7,527 nucleotides of DNA from Coriobacteriales bacterium (GTDB lineage Bacteria > Actinomycetota > Coriobacteriia > Coriobacteriales > UBA8131), in the NCBI GenBank assembly GCA_031274985.1, contig JAISPK010000098.1, positions 1 through 7,527 on the forward strand, given 5' to 3'. The notes under the pieces were generated by a model that saw nothing but the letters and a program-made list of their open reading frames with translations, was not told the DNA's origin and did not search any database. Each line of letters starts with the position of its first letter. Position 1 is the stretch's first letter. This document shows, one piece after another, positions 1-5,937 of the stretch. The translations under genes were made by a program, and so were the position numbers.

Positions 1-23
1 TTGTTATTAACAATTAATAACAA
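1..23. repeat. AT-rich inverted repeat at the window edge
   Basis: The arms TTGTTATTAA (1-10) and TTAATAACAA (14-23) are perfect reverse complements separated by the three bases CAA. A dyad of this size and composition could be an operator for a dimeric repressor or a cruciform-prone site. There is no T-run after it, so it does not look like a terminator. Its target gene, if any, is outside the window. The function is unknown. Confidence 0.5.
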
Positions 24-266
24 CATTTACATGAAGGAGTTGAATAAAATATTAATAGCATCACATGAAACTACCGACCACATTTTGGCCTGTCTTTCCG
101 TGTTATAAATTCAGAGGCACAGCGTAGGGCGCATGGAAACCTTATATTACCAACATAAAGTGAGATATACTACGCAACGTCGAGCGACAGGTCATCCTCT
201 GTGATACGACGATTGTGAAACAAAGACATGAAGAGCACAAAAATAAAAACTGAGGTATGAGTAAGG

Positions 267-372
267 CAGTGACTGACTGATTTACAGTGATTGACAGTGA
301 CTGACTGATTGACTGACTGGCTGATAGTGATTGATTGACTGAGTGATGACAGTGATTGACTGAGTGATTGAC
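267..372. repeat. Degenerate tetranucleotide (TGAY)n tract
   Basis: About twenty TGA trinucleotides occur in roughly 105 bases, mostly spaced by four, as TGAC, TGAT or TGAG units. Blocks are phase-shifted by inserted AG or CA dinucleotides. Longer exact copies also exist: a 16-mer at 267-282 and 295-310 (CAGTGACTGACTGATT), a 16-mer at 332-347 and 353-368 (TGATTGACTGAGTGAT), and a 12-mer at 284-295 and 349-360. This layered structure suggests growth by slipped-strand mispairing followed by duplication of larger units. The tract ends about 11 bases before the -35 box of the rpsF operon. Read on the minus strand it would give a Ser/Gln-rich low-complexity peptide, which I do not regard as a gene. 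Confidence 0.8.
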
Positions 373-383
373 GATGGAACGTG

Positions 384-412
384 TTGCCTACCACCCGAAA
401 GAATGGTAAACT
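384..412 (+). promoter_or_regulatory. Predicted sigma-70-type promoter of the rpsF operon
   Basis: The -35 box TTGCCT (384-389) is separated by exactly 17 bases from the -10 box TAAACT (407-412). A TG one base upstream of the -10 (404-405) gives an extended -10. Each hexamer matches four of six consensus positions. Transcription would begin near 419, leaving a leader of about 64 nt before the rpsF start. An alternative -35-like TTGACG at 368-373 has no well-spaced -10. The assignment rests on sequence match and position only. Confidence 0.5.
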
Positions 413-429
413 TCTCGGTTCACGTTCCT

Positions 430-458
430 GCTCGGGCCCCGCCTTCATGCGCCTGAGC
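430..458 (+). promoter_or_regulatory. Leader hairpin, candidate S6:S18-binding autoregulatory element
   Basis: GCTCGGGC (430-437) pairs with GCCTGAGC (451-458), giving an 8-bp stem with one G-U pair and a 13-nt loop. A CCG trinucleotide (458-460) lies directly at the 3' foot of the stem, 9 bases before the Shine-Dalgarno sequence. Many bacteria regulate rpsF translation through a leader element in which a hairpin next to a CCG mimics the 16S rRNA site for the S6:S18 complex. Position, the CCG and the presence of both rpsF and rpsR in this operon fit that model. The outer closing stem is weak here (at most four pairs, 424-427 with 460-463), so the match is tentative. Confidence 0.4.
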
Positions 459-468
459 CGAATAGTCC

Positions 469-479
469 AAAGGAGGTGA
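469..479 (+). promoter_or_regulatory. Full-length Shine-Dalgarno site of rpsF
   Basis: AAAGGAGGTGA is a near-complete complement of the 16S rRNA 3' end and ends 3 bases before the ATG at 483. It fixes the rpsF start and predicts very strong initiation. This fits a gene whose output may be held back by the hairpin just upstream. Confidence 0.85.
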
Positions 480-482
480 AAA

Positions 483-776
483 ATGAAGGCTTATGAACTG
501 CTGTTCTTTGTTGATCCTTCCATAGAAGAGGAAGCCCGCGAGGCTCTTCTTGCCAGGATCGACTCAACCATCACCAGCCAAGACGGTGTCATCGATAGCG
601 TTGAGCCCTGGGGCAAGCGAAAGCTGGCTTTTGAGGTCAACAAGCTGCAAGATGGCGACTACACCCTGATCAATTTCCACGCTGACCCCACAAGCATTGC
701 AGAGCTCGACCGCGTGCTGCGCATAACAGACGCCGTGATTCGTTTCATGATAGTGCGCAAAGACCTATCTGAGTAA
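483..776 (+). CDS. rpsF: 30S ribosomal protein S6
   Basis: This 97-residue protein has the normal length of S6 and its features throughout. The N-terminus MKAYELLFFVDPS forms the first beta strand. The central VEPWGKRKLAFEVNKLQDGDYTLINF (about residues 41-66) is the family signature. The end LDRVLRITDAVIRFMIVRK is the last helix and strand. S6 binds the central domain of 16S rRNA as a heterodimer with S18, whose gene is two positions downstream. The ATG at 483 is set by an exceptionally strong Shine-Dalgarno site. It is the first gene of the rpsF-ssb-rpsR-rplI-dnaB operon, with its own promoter and a possible autoregulatory leader. Unlike some S6 proteins, it has no long acidic C-terminal tail. 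Identification is secure. Confidence 0.97.
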   Translation: MKAYELLFFVDPSIEEEAREALLARIDSTITSQDGVIDSVEPWGKRKLAFEVNKLQDGDYTLINFHADPTSIAELDRVLRITDAVIRFMIVRKDLSE

Positions 777-786
777 CTCTGCACCG

Positions 787-804
787 TTCGGGACCAAGCC
801 CGAA
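787..804 (+). other. Perfect stem-loop between rpsF and ssb
   Basis: TTCGGG (787-792) and CCCGAA (799-804) are perfect inverted repeats around a six-base loop in the 56-bp rpsF-ssb gap. In the plus-strand RNA it is followed by A residues rather than a U-run, so it is not a standard intrinsic terminator. It may be an mRNA processing or stability hairpin that sets different levels for rpsF and ssb. This role is inference. Confidence 0.4.
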
Positions 805-832
805 AAAGACTAGAGAGCAAAGGTGATGATAT

Positions 833-1270
833 ATGAGCATCAACAAGGTAGTATTAACAGGAAACCTGACCCGCGACCCTGAGTTGAGGGCAACACCCGC
901 AGGCACCTCGGTGCTGTCCTTCAGCATTGCGGTCAACGATAGGCGCAAGAACTCCTCAACGGGTGAGTGGGAAGAAGTTCCCAACTACATCGACTGCAAC
1001 CTTTTTGGCACGAGAGCTGACGCACTGGCCAAATACCTCTCAAAGGGATCCAAGGTTGGCATCGACGGCAAGTTGAGATGGAGCCAATGGGAAAAAGACG
1101 GACAGAAGCGCTCAAAAGTTGACGTGACCGTTGACAATCTCGAGCTGCTCTCACCGCGCAACAGCGGGCCTTCCTATCAGGATTCCACCGCAATATCCGC
1201 TGCCGTTATGGCAGATAAAATCCCTGCTGCTCCAGAGATAACCGTCTACGACGACGATATTCCCTTTTAG
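833..1270 (+). CDS. ssb: Single-stranded DNA-binding protein SSB
   Basis: This 145-residue SSB covers exposed single-stranded DNA at forks and repair sites and recruits partner proteins. Residues 1 to about 108 form the OB fold, beginning INKVVLTGNLTRDPELR and continuing through VPNYIDCNLFGTRADALAKYLSKGSKVGIDGKLRWSQW, all typical of bacterial SSB. A short linker (about 109-139) lacks the usual long Gly/Gln-rich stretch. The protein ends in DDDIPF, the conserved acidic tip that docks SSB partners, so the C-terminus is intact. An AAAGGTGAT site (819-827) places the start at 833. It lies between the S6 and S18 genes, as in many bacteria, and is cotranscribed with dnaB further down. It is shorter than most SSBs (about 160-180 residues), the difference lying in the linker. 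Confidence 0.96.
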   Translation: MSINKVVLTGNLTRDPELRATPAGTSVLSFSIAVNDRRKNSSTGEWEEVPNYIDCNLFGTRADALAKYLSKGSKVGIDGKLRWSQWEKDGQKRSKVDVTVDNLELLSPRNSGPSYQDSTAISAAVMADKIPAAPEITVYDDDIPF

Positions 1271-1320
1271 GCACAGCCCGGGGACAACCTGATCAATAAA
1301 ACAGAAGGAGGAAACTCTAC

Positions 1321-1584
1321 ATGGCAGAATATGAACGCCAGCTTCGCAAGAAGCACTGCATTTTTTGCAAAGACGAAAACCTGGTCATTGACTACAAAGA
1401 CACCAACTTGCTGCGCAAGTACATGACCGAGCGCGGAAAAATCAAGCCGCGCCGCATAACCGGTGCCTGCACACAACACCAAAATGATATTGCTATGGCA
1501 ATCAAGCGAGCACGCGAGATGGCTTTGATGCCCTATGCTGTTATCGTATTCAGCGGACGCGGCGACCGTCGCAGTCGCAGCTAA
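1321..1584 (+). CDS. rpsR: 30S ribosomal protein S18, zinc-ligand type
   Basis: The 87-residue product carries the S18 core: DYKDTNLLRKYMTERGKIKPRRITGACTQHQ (about residues 24-54), then AIKRAREMALMPY. Cys13 and Cys16 (CIFC) together with Cys50 and His53 (GACTQH) match the zinc-binding pattern of the C+ form of S18. Many bacteria also hold a zinc-free paralog under zinc regulation, but none is in this window. S18 pairs with S6 in the 30S platform. An AAGGAGG site (1305-1311) lies nine bases before the ATG. The end GRGDRRSRS is basic, consistent with rRNA contact. It sits 50 bp after ssb and 27 bp before rplI. Confidence 0.97.
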   Translation: MAEYERQLRKKHCIFCKDENLVIDYKDTNLLRKYMTERGKIKPRRITGACTQHQNDIAMAIKRAREMALMPYAVIVFSGRGDRRSRS

Positions 1585-1611
1585 CAGGCTGGCAACGAAG
1601 GAGCTATAAAC

Positions 1612-2418
1612 ATGAAAGTAATACTTTTACAGGAAATAAAAGGGCAGGGAGGCGAAGGCGACGTCGTTGAGGTCAAGCGCGGCTATGCCGTGAACTTCCT
1701 GTTTCCGCAGAAGCTGGCCATAGAGGCGAGCAAAGGCAACCTCAAGCAACTGGAGCTGCGCAAGCACAACATCGCAAAGCGCGAGGCTGAACGTCTTGAC
1801 GGTGCCGACAAGATTCAGGCAGCACTGGCTGACAGAATCCTGGTTATTCCTGCACGCGTGGGAGAAGAAGGACACCTCTTTGGTTCGGTGACGGCTCAGC
1901 AAATCGCTGACAAGCTCAACGAAGAGCTCAAGCTGAATATCGAGCGCAAGAAAATCGACCTGCATGCTCCCATCAAAACGGCCGGTGAGCACAGCGTAAC
2001 GGTGACCATCTATCGCGACATCAAAACCACGCTGGTCATCAACGTGGTAGACGAGAGTGAAGTGGCAGCAAAAGCCGCAGAGGAGTCTGTGCAAGCTGAG
2101 GAGTCCGTGCAAGCTGAGGAGTCTGTGCAAGCTGAGGCGTCCGTGCAAGCTGAGGAGTCTGCATCGAGCGCAGAAGCAATCGAAGAGACCGAAGAGGTTA
2201 ACGACCAGGTCAAGCAGATCATCGAAGACACCGCAGAAACCATGGCAAACGTTGCCAACAAGCTGGTGCAGGCCGTCGAGAACCTCGAGGACTCCGAAGA
2301 CGACCCGGAAGCTTTGGCAGACGCCACCGCACAGGTGTTTCGCGGAGCCGAGGAAATCGTGGTTGCTGCAGCCGTTGAGGCAATAGAAAAAGTCATTGAC
2401 GAAGACAACCAAGAGTAA
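1612..2418 (+). CDS. rplI: 50S ribosomal protein L9 with long acidic C-terminal extension
   Basis: Residues 1 to about 149 are a complete L9. The N-terminal rRNA-binding domain includes GEGDVVEVKRGYAVNFLFPQ, followed by the connecting helix and a C-terminal domain with GEEGHLFGSVT (about residues 84-94) and HAPIKTAGEHSVTV. L9 binds 23S rRNA domain V near the L1 stalk and is linked to reading-frame maintenance. Ordinary L9 is about 150 residues; this protein has 268. The extra 118 residues start with four hexapeptides EESVQA (157-180, one with EASVQA), pass through a Ser/Glu stretch (EESASSAEAIEETEEV) and end in a predicted helical acidic segment (about 195-268). An AAGGAG site at 1598-1603 sets the start. 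The stop is followed in the same frame by dnaB. The core is certain; the role of the extension is unknown. Confidence 0.95.
   Translation: MKVILLQEIKGQGGEGDVVEVKRGYAVNFLFPQKLAIEASKGNLKQLELRKHNIAKREAERLDGADKIQAALADRILVIPARVGEEGHLFGSVTAQQIADKLNEELKLNIERKKIDLHAPIKTAGEHSVTVTIYRDIKTTLVINVVDESEVAAKAAEESVQAEESVQAEESVQAEASVQAEESASSAEAIEETEEVNDQVKQIIEDTAETMANVANKLVQAVENLEDSEDDPEALADATAQVFRGAEEIVVAAAVEAIEKVIDEDNQE
2080..2160 (+). repeat. 18-bp coding tandem repeat inside rplI
   Basis: Four 18-bp units (2080-2097, 2098-2115, 2116-2133, 2134-2151) and half of a fifth (2152-2160) encode EESVQA. Units differ at the Ser codon, which alternates TCT, TCC, TCT, TCC, TCT, and by one GAG-to-GCG change in unit four. 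The alternation suggests that a two-unit (36-bp) block was duplicated. The unit is a multiple of three, so gain or loss of copies would keep the frame. Confidence 0.92.
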
Positions 2419-2433
2419 GCGATAAAGCGAGAA

Positions 2434-3798
2434 ATGTCTCCAGACGAAAAACGGCGTATCAGAGAAGATAAAACGCCCTATAACTTTGATGCCGAACAGG
2501 CAGCCCTGGCGGCCATGATCCTCGACCGCGAGGTGGCCGAAGAGGCAGTGGCTGCCATTACGGCAGAAGACTTCTTTCAGCCGGCGCACAGGACTATATT
2601 TCTGGCGATGCAGGAGTTGATCGAGCAACGCACCCCGGTCGATCAACTCACGCTGGCCGATAAGCTCGATGCCATGGGCAAGCTCAAAGACATCGGCGGC
2701 AAAGAATACATCCTCACGCTGGGGGACAAATCCTACGCACTGGCAAACTGGGCCAGTCACGTAGACATCATTAAAAACGACTCACTGCTCAGGGACCTGA
2801 TTACGGCTTCGGTTCAGATCAGAGCCTTGAGCGAAAGTTCTACCGATGATGCGGCCACCGTGGTAGAAGAAGCAGAAAAAATGCTCTTCGATGCCACGGA
2901 AAGGCGGGTCTCCTCAAGCTTCATGCCCCTCAAAGACCTGGTTGTTGAAACCATGGATATCCTGGATAACATGGCGGCCAACAAAGGCATGATCTTTGGG
3001 GTGACAACCGGCTTTGCGGAGCTCGACAAACTTCTGGGCGGCTTTCGTCCGGGAGACATGATCGTTCTCGCAGCGCGAACCAGTGTGGGCAAGACAGCAC
3101 TGTCGCTGAACCTGGCGGTAAACGCGGCAAAGGCCGACACGACGGTTGCCTACTTCTCGCTGGAAATGCCTTCGCAGCAAGTAGTGCAAAGACTGCTCTC
3201 CACGGAAGCCAGCATCGATTCTTCTCGCATGCGCAAGGGCTATCTGGAGCAAGCAGATTTTCAGGCGCTCGTTCACGCACAAAACGAACTGGGCAACCTT
3301 AAGTTCTATATTGACGACTCGCCCTCTCTGTCCGTCATGGAGTTGAGAGCCAAGGCGCGCCGCCTTATGCGTGGTGTGCAGGAAGGCAAAGGCCTCATCG
3401 TCGTTGACTACCTGCAGTTGATGCAACCATCCCGGAGCTTCAAAGAGCGGCAGCGCTATCTGGAGGTAGGGGAGGTCTCCCGCGGACTCAAGGTTCTGGC
3501 CAAGGAGCTGGGGGTGCCCGTGCTGGCGCTTTCGCAGCTGCACCGCGGCATTGAACAGCGAGAGAATAAGCGCCCCATGCTTTCCGACCTCCGTGAGTCC
3601 GGCTCAATCGAGCAGGACGCCGACGTAGTGCTTTTCCTGGACAGATCAAGAACCCCGGAAGAAGCAGAAGAGAAAAACCGGCCTGCGCTCAACACCGCCA
3701 ACATCATCGTGGGTAAGAACCGTAACGGCCCGCTCGGAACTGCCGAGACGGTCTTCTATGCGGACACTATCAGCTTCCGCGACAAATACAAGGGGTAG
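2434..3798 (+). CDS. dnaB: Replicative DNA helicase DnaB
   Basis: This 454-residue protein is a full-length DnaB, the hexameric helicase that unwinds the replication fork on the lagging strand. The N-terminal DnaB domain spans about 15-115, with FFQPAHRTIFLAMQ at 47-60. The RecA-like C-terminal domain begins near GFAELDKLLGGFRPGDMIVLAARTSVGKT. Its Walker A is ARTSVGKT with Lys220-Thr221, and the catalytic Glu244 lies in FSLEM. Walker B is LIVVDYLQL with Asp325. Next come ALSQLHRGIEQRENKRPMLSDLRESGSIEQDAD (about 365-397) and GKNRNGPLG (427-435), whose Lys428 and Arg430 are the expected finger residues. No intein is present. There is no clear Shine-Dalgarno site: only GCGAGA lies before the ATG, 15 nt after the rplI stop and in the same frame, so translation probably depends on coupling to rplI. 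It is the last gene of the operon and no terminator follows. Confidence 0.97.
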   Translation: MSPDEKRRIREDKTPYNFDAEQAALAAMILDREVAEEAVAAITAEDFFQPAHRTIFLAMQELIEQRTPVDQLTLADKLDAMGKLKDIGGKEYILTLGDKSYALANWASHVDIIKNDSLLRDLITASVQIRALSESSTDDAATVVEEAEKMLFDATERRVSSSFMPLKDLVVETMDILDNMAANKGMIFGVTTGFAELDKLLGGFRPGDMIVLAARTSVGKTALSLNLAVNAAKADTTVAYFSLEMPSQQVVQRLLSTEASIDSSRMRKGYLEQADFQALVHAQNELGNLKFYIDDSPSLSVMELRAKARRLMRGVQEGKGLIVVDYLQLMQPSRSFKERQRYLEVGEVSRGLKVLAKELGVPVLALSQLHRGIEQRENKRPMLSDLRESGSIEQDADVVLFLDRSRTPEEAEEKNRPALNTANIIVGKNRNGPLGTAETVFYADTISFRDKYKG

Positions 3799-3837
3799 TT
3801 CTCCGGCAACCGAATCTCGCCGACAGCAATCCTGACC

Positions 3838-5124
3838 CTACTCTTGTTCTTCGGCGCCCTCACCGATTATTTCTTCAGAATCATCGCCTTCTTCCAAAAG
3901 AGGAAGGCTTTCTGATTCGGGCAGCTCCTGAACCTTATTGAGCCGGCGGTTGATGGTGCGCGTCTTGTCGCTCACCTTGCCGATTTCCTTGCTCGCCTGA
4001 TCGAGCTTCTTCTGCACGTTATCGAGCAGAACCTCATAGCGTCCAAAGTCCGTCTTAACCGCGCCCAGGAGTTTCCAGACCTCCGAGGAGCGCTTCTCAA
4101 TAGCGAGCGTTCTAAAGCCCATCTGTAAGCTCGACAGAAAAGCAACGAGGTTGGTGGGGCCCACTACCGTTACCCGGTGGTCGCGTTGGAGCTCCTCAAA
4201 AAGCCCGGGAGTCCTGAGCACCTCAGCATACAGACCCTCGGTTGGCACAAACATGATGGCAAAATCCGTGGTCGTCGGCGGATTGATGTACTTGTCGCGA
4301 ATACTTCGGGCAAAGGTTTTTATGGAGCGCGTCAGCCGGGAGGTGATGGCACTGATAGGCTCAGTCTCATCGCCGTCGTAGGCAGCCTGCAGGCGCTCGT
4401 AATCTTCAATGGGAAACTTAGAGTCTATAGGCAACAGCAAATCAGCCTCATTGATATTCTTTGACGGGATCTTGATGGCAAACTCCACGCGCTCCTGTGA
4501 ACGGGGGCGAACCTGTGCGTTGGAGATGAACTGTTCCGGCGAGAGCACCTGGTCAAGGATGGCGCCAAGTTGATATTCGCCCAGGTTGCCACGCGTTTTT
4601 ACGCCTGAAAGCACCTTGCGCAGGTCATCAACGCCCCCTGCCAGCTTCTGCATCTCTCCCAGGCCCCGGTGCACCTGCTCCAGACGTTCGCTGATAAGCG
4701 TGAAGGATTCAGCAAAGCGCCGCTCCACGGTCTCGGTGAGTTTTTCATCCACGGTCAGGCGCATCTGTTCGAGCTTTTTTTCGTTGCCCTCCTGCATATG
4801 GGCGAGCCGTTTTTCTACCACGTCCCGGTTGTCGGCAAGCTGGCGGCTGACGCTTTCCTCAAAACGCACCAGAGAGTTCGCCTGCTCTTCGCGGCTGGCT
4901 CGCAAGACGGTTGTTTGCTCTTCGCGATTCTCGCGCAACAGGCGTGCCGTCATCTCTATCTCGGTATTGCGGGCCTCCAGCAAGCGCTTTTCTGCCTCTG
5001 CCTGGGCGCCCTCTTTTTCTACCAGGGCCTTACGCAGCCCGGTCAGCCGTATCAAAGCGAGTATCAAAACCGCCAGAACAACAACCAGTAAGATCAGGGC
5101 ACCAATCAACAATACTTGCTCCAT
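3838..5124 (-). CDS. rmuC: RmuC family protein (DNA recombination protein)
   Basis: The 428-residue product has an N-terminal membrane segment (about residues 4-28, MEQVLLIGALILLVVVLAVLI in part), then a long charged coiled coil (about 30-165), the RmuC domain (about 170-380) and an acidic tail (about 400-428). Family hallmarks are KTRGNLGEYQLGAIL (176-190), LLPIDSKFPIEDYERL (229-245), FVPTEGLYAEVL (292-303) and GPTNLVAFLSSLQMGFRTLAIEK (322-344). RmuC has a predicted nuclease-like fold; in E. coli its loss raises inversion between short inverted repeats, but its biochemical activity is poorly defined. An AAGGAG site (5130-5135 on this strand) lies five bases before the ATG. It starts 19 bp after the K+ channel gene and is probably cotranscribed with it. 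It converges on dnaB. Confidence 0.92.
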   Translation of the reverse strand: MEQVLLIGALILLVVVLAVLILALIRLTGLRKALVEKEGAQAEAEKRLLEARNTEIEMTARLLRENREEQTTVLRASREEQANSLVRFEESVSRQLADNRDVVEKRLAHMQEGNEKKLEQMRLTVDEKLTETVERRFAESFTLISERLEQVHRGLGEMQKLAGGVDDLRKVLSGVKTRGNLGEYQLGAILDQVLSPEQFISNAQVRPRSQERVEFAIKIPSKNINEADLLLPIDSKFPIEDYERLQAAYDGDETEPISAITSRLTRSIKTFARSIRDKYINPPTTTDFAIMFVPTEGLYAEVLRTPGLFEELQRDHRVTVVGPTNLVAFLSSLQMGFRTLAIEKRSSEVWKLLGAVKTDFGRYEVLLDNVQKKLDQASKEIGKVSDKTRTINRRLNKVQELPESESLPLLEEGDDSEEIIGEGAEEQE

Positions 5125-5143
5125 AAAAACTCCTTAATTGCGA

Positions 5144-5926
5144 CTACTCGTCTTTGTGTTGGCGTCGTCCGTAAGCAACAAAAGACGCAGAAATAATACC
5201 GGTAGGGATGGCGATCATGCCTATGCCCAGCAGGGCTATGACAATACCGAGCGCCTTGCCGAGAACCGTAATCGGATAGATATCGCCATAGCCAATAGTG
5301 GTGATGGTCTGCATCGCCCACCAAAAGCCGGAAAGCGCGTTATTAAAAGCCTCGGGCTGAGCAAGATGCTCTGCGTTATACATAAGGATAGAGGCAACGA
5401 GCATGAGGAGCACCAACAGAAGAAAGGTGGAAGCAAGCCGCTTTGCCGACGACCTGAGCACCGTTCCCACCACAAAGAGCGCCTGGGAATAAAAACTGAT
5501 CCTGAGCAGGCGCATGACCCGCAGCACTCTGAAGGCCGCCAAAAAGCGCAGGTCAAAGGGCGCAAAGACAAAGAGCCAAAAGGGGAGGACAGCAAGCAGG
5601 TCTATGATTGACTGTGCAGAGACGAGATGACGCAGCCGGGCTTTTGCAGGCGGCAGGTCCGGCCGGTTATAGTCAGAAGTCCACAGACGAATCAGATACT
5701 CAACGGTAAACACTACAGAGATGGACGCCTGAATGATGAGATTGACAAATAGCAGCCTCACCGGCAGCTCAAAGGTGTCCACGACAATAAGGGTCACGCT
5801 CACCAAAATCAACGCACCGATAAATCCGTTAAAGACCTTACTGAGGTTGCTGTCACCGGCAGGGGAGACCACAGAGAAAATCTGCTGCCGCAAGCCGGGA
5901 TCAGTATTTTTACGGGAGTTCGTCAT
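5144..5926 (-). CDS. Voltage-gated-type potassium channel, six transmembrane segments
   Basis: The product has 260 residues from the chosen ATG. It shows the Ion_trans layout: S1 about 34-54, S2 about 59-82, S3 about 103-121, S4 about 126-145, S5 about 162-184, pore loop about 198-214 and S6 about 218-250. The selectivity filter TTIGYGD (209-215) indicates K+ selectivity. S4 carries arginines at 127, 133, 136, 139 and 142, mostly every third residue, as in a voltage sensor. No RCK/TrkA-N or cyclic-nucleotide domain follows; only a short basic-acidic tail remains. An upstream in-frame ATG at 5960-5962 would add 12 residues, but it lacks a ribosome site and would overlap the divergent CLC gene. 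The start at 5924-5926 lies six bases after a TATTAT box, which suggests a leaderless mRNA. It is followed at 19 bp by rmuC. Confidence 0.88.
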   Translation of the reverse strand: MTNSRKNTDPGLRQQIFSVVSPAGDSNLSKVFNGFIGALILVSVTLIVVDTFELPVRLLFVNLIIQASISVVFTVEYLIRLWTSDYNRPDLPPAKARLRHLVSAQSIIDLLAVLPFWLFVFAPFDLRFLAAFRVLRVMRLLRISFYSQALFVVGTVLRSSAKRLASTFLLLVLLMLVASILMYNAEHLAQPEAFNNALSGFWWAMQTITTIGYGDIYPITVLGKALGIVIALLGIGMIAIPTGIISASFVAYGRRQHKDE

Positions 5927-5937
5927 AGGGATATAAT
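5909..5937 (+). promoter_or_regulatory. Predicted leaderless promoter of the CLC gene
   Basis: A perfect -10 box TATAAT (5932-5937) is preceded at 17 bases by TTTACG (5909-5914), a four-of-six match to the -35 consensus. The -10 lies six bases (AACCCA) before the ATG at 5944, so the expected transcription start is the A of the ATG. The nearest purine-rich stretch, AGGGA at 5927-5931, is about 12 bases from the ATG and upstream of the -10, so it would not be in the mRNA. The promoter shares its AT core with the divergent K+ channel promoter. Confidence 0.55.

Larger units (their letters stand above)
1..482. other. Non-coding region upstream of the rpsF operon
   Basis: No convincing gene is present. 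The first 60 bases are strongly AT-rich and open with a near-perfect palindrome. Bases 60 to about 265 have no recognisable gene, tRNA or terminator. They contain only very short reading frames: 25 codons from 31 and 23 codons from 133, neither with convincing support. A TGAC/TGAT-type repeat tract follows, then the operon promoter and a leader of roughly 64 nt. The stretch is less GC-rich than the genes that follow, as expected of an intergenic or regulatory region. No upstream gene enters the window. Confidence 0.6.

Noticed and set aside
31..108. A 25-codon plus-strand frame starting ATGAAGGAG
   Set aside because: Very short, AT-rich, without a ribosome site before the ATG and without recognisable similarity; expected by chance.
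166..171. TATACT as a -10 box for an upstream transcript
   Set aside because: No acceptable -35 sequence lies 16-19 bases upstream, and no gene follows closely.
170..448. A 92-codon minus-strand reading frame upstream of rpsF
   Set aside because: Its central part is the translated tetranucleotide tract (Ser/Gln repeats), it runs through the predicted rpsF promoter and leader, and it resembles no known family.
1627..2760. A 377-codon minus-strand frame opposite rplI and dnaB
   Set aside because: It lies antisense to clearly identified rplI and dnaB and is explained by their codon bias and the in-frame rplI repeat; it has no family features.
3804..3822. Bidirectional terminator between dnaB and rmuC
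   Set aside because: The stem is only four bases with an 11-base loop and there is no T-run on either side.
4586..5137. A 183-codon plus-strand frame opposite rmuC
   Set aside because: Antisense to a clear RmuC protein; Ser/Arg-rich composition is typical of a shadow frame.
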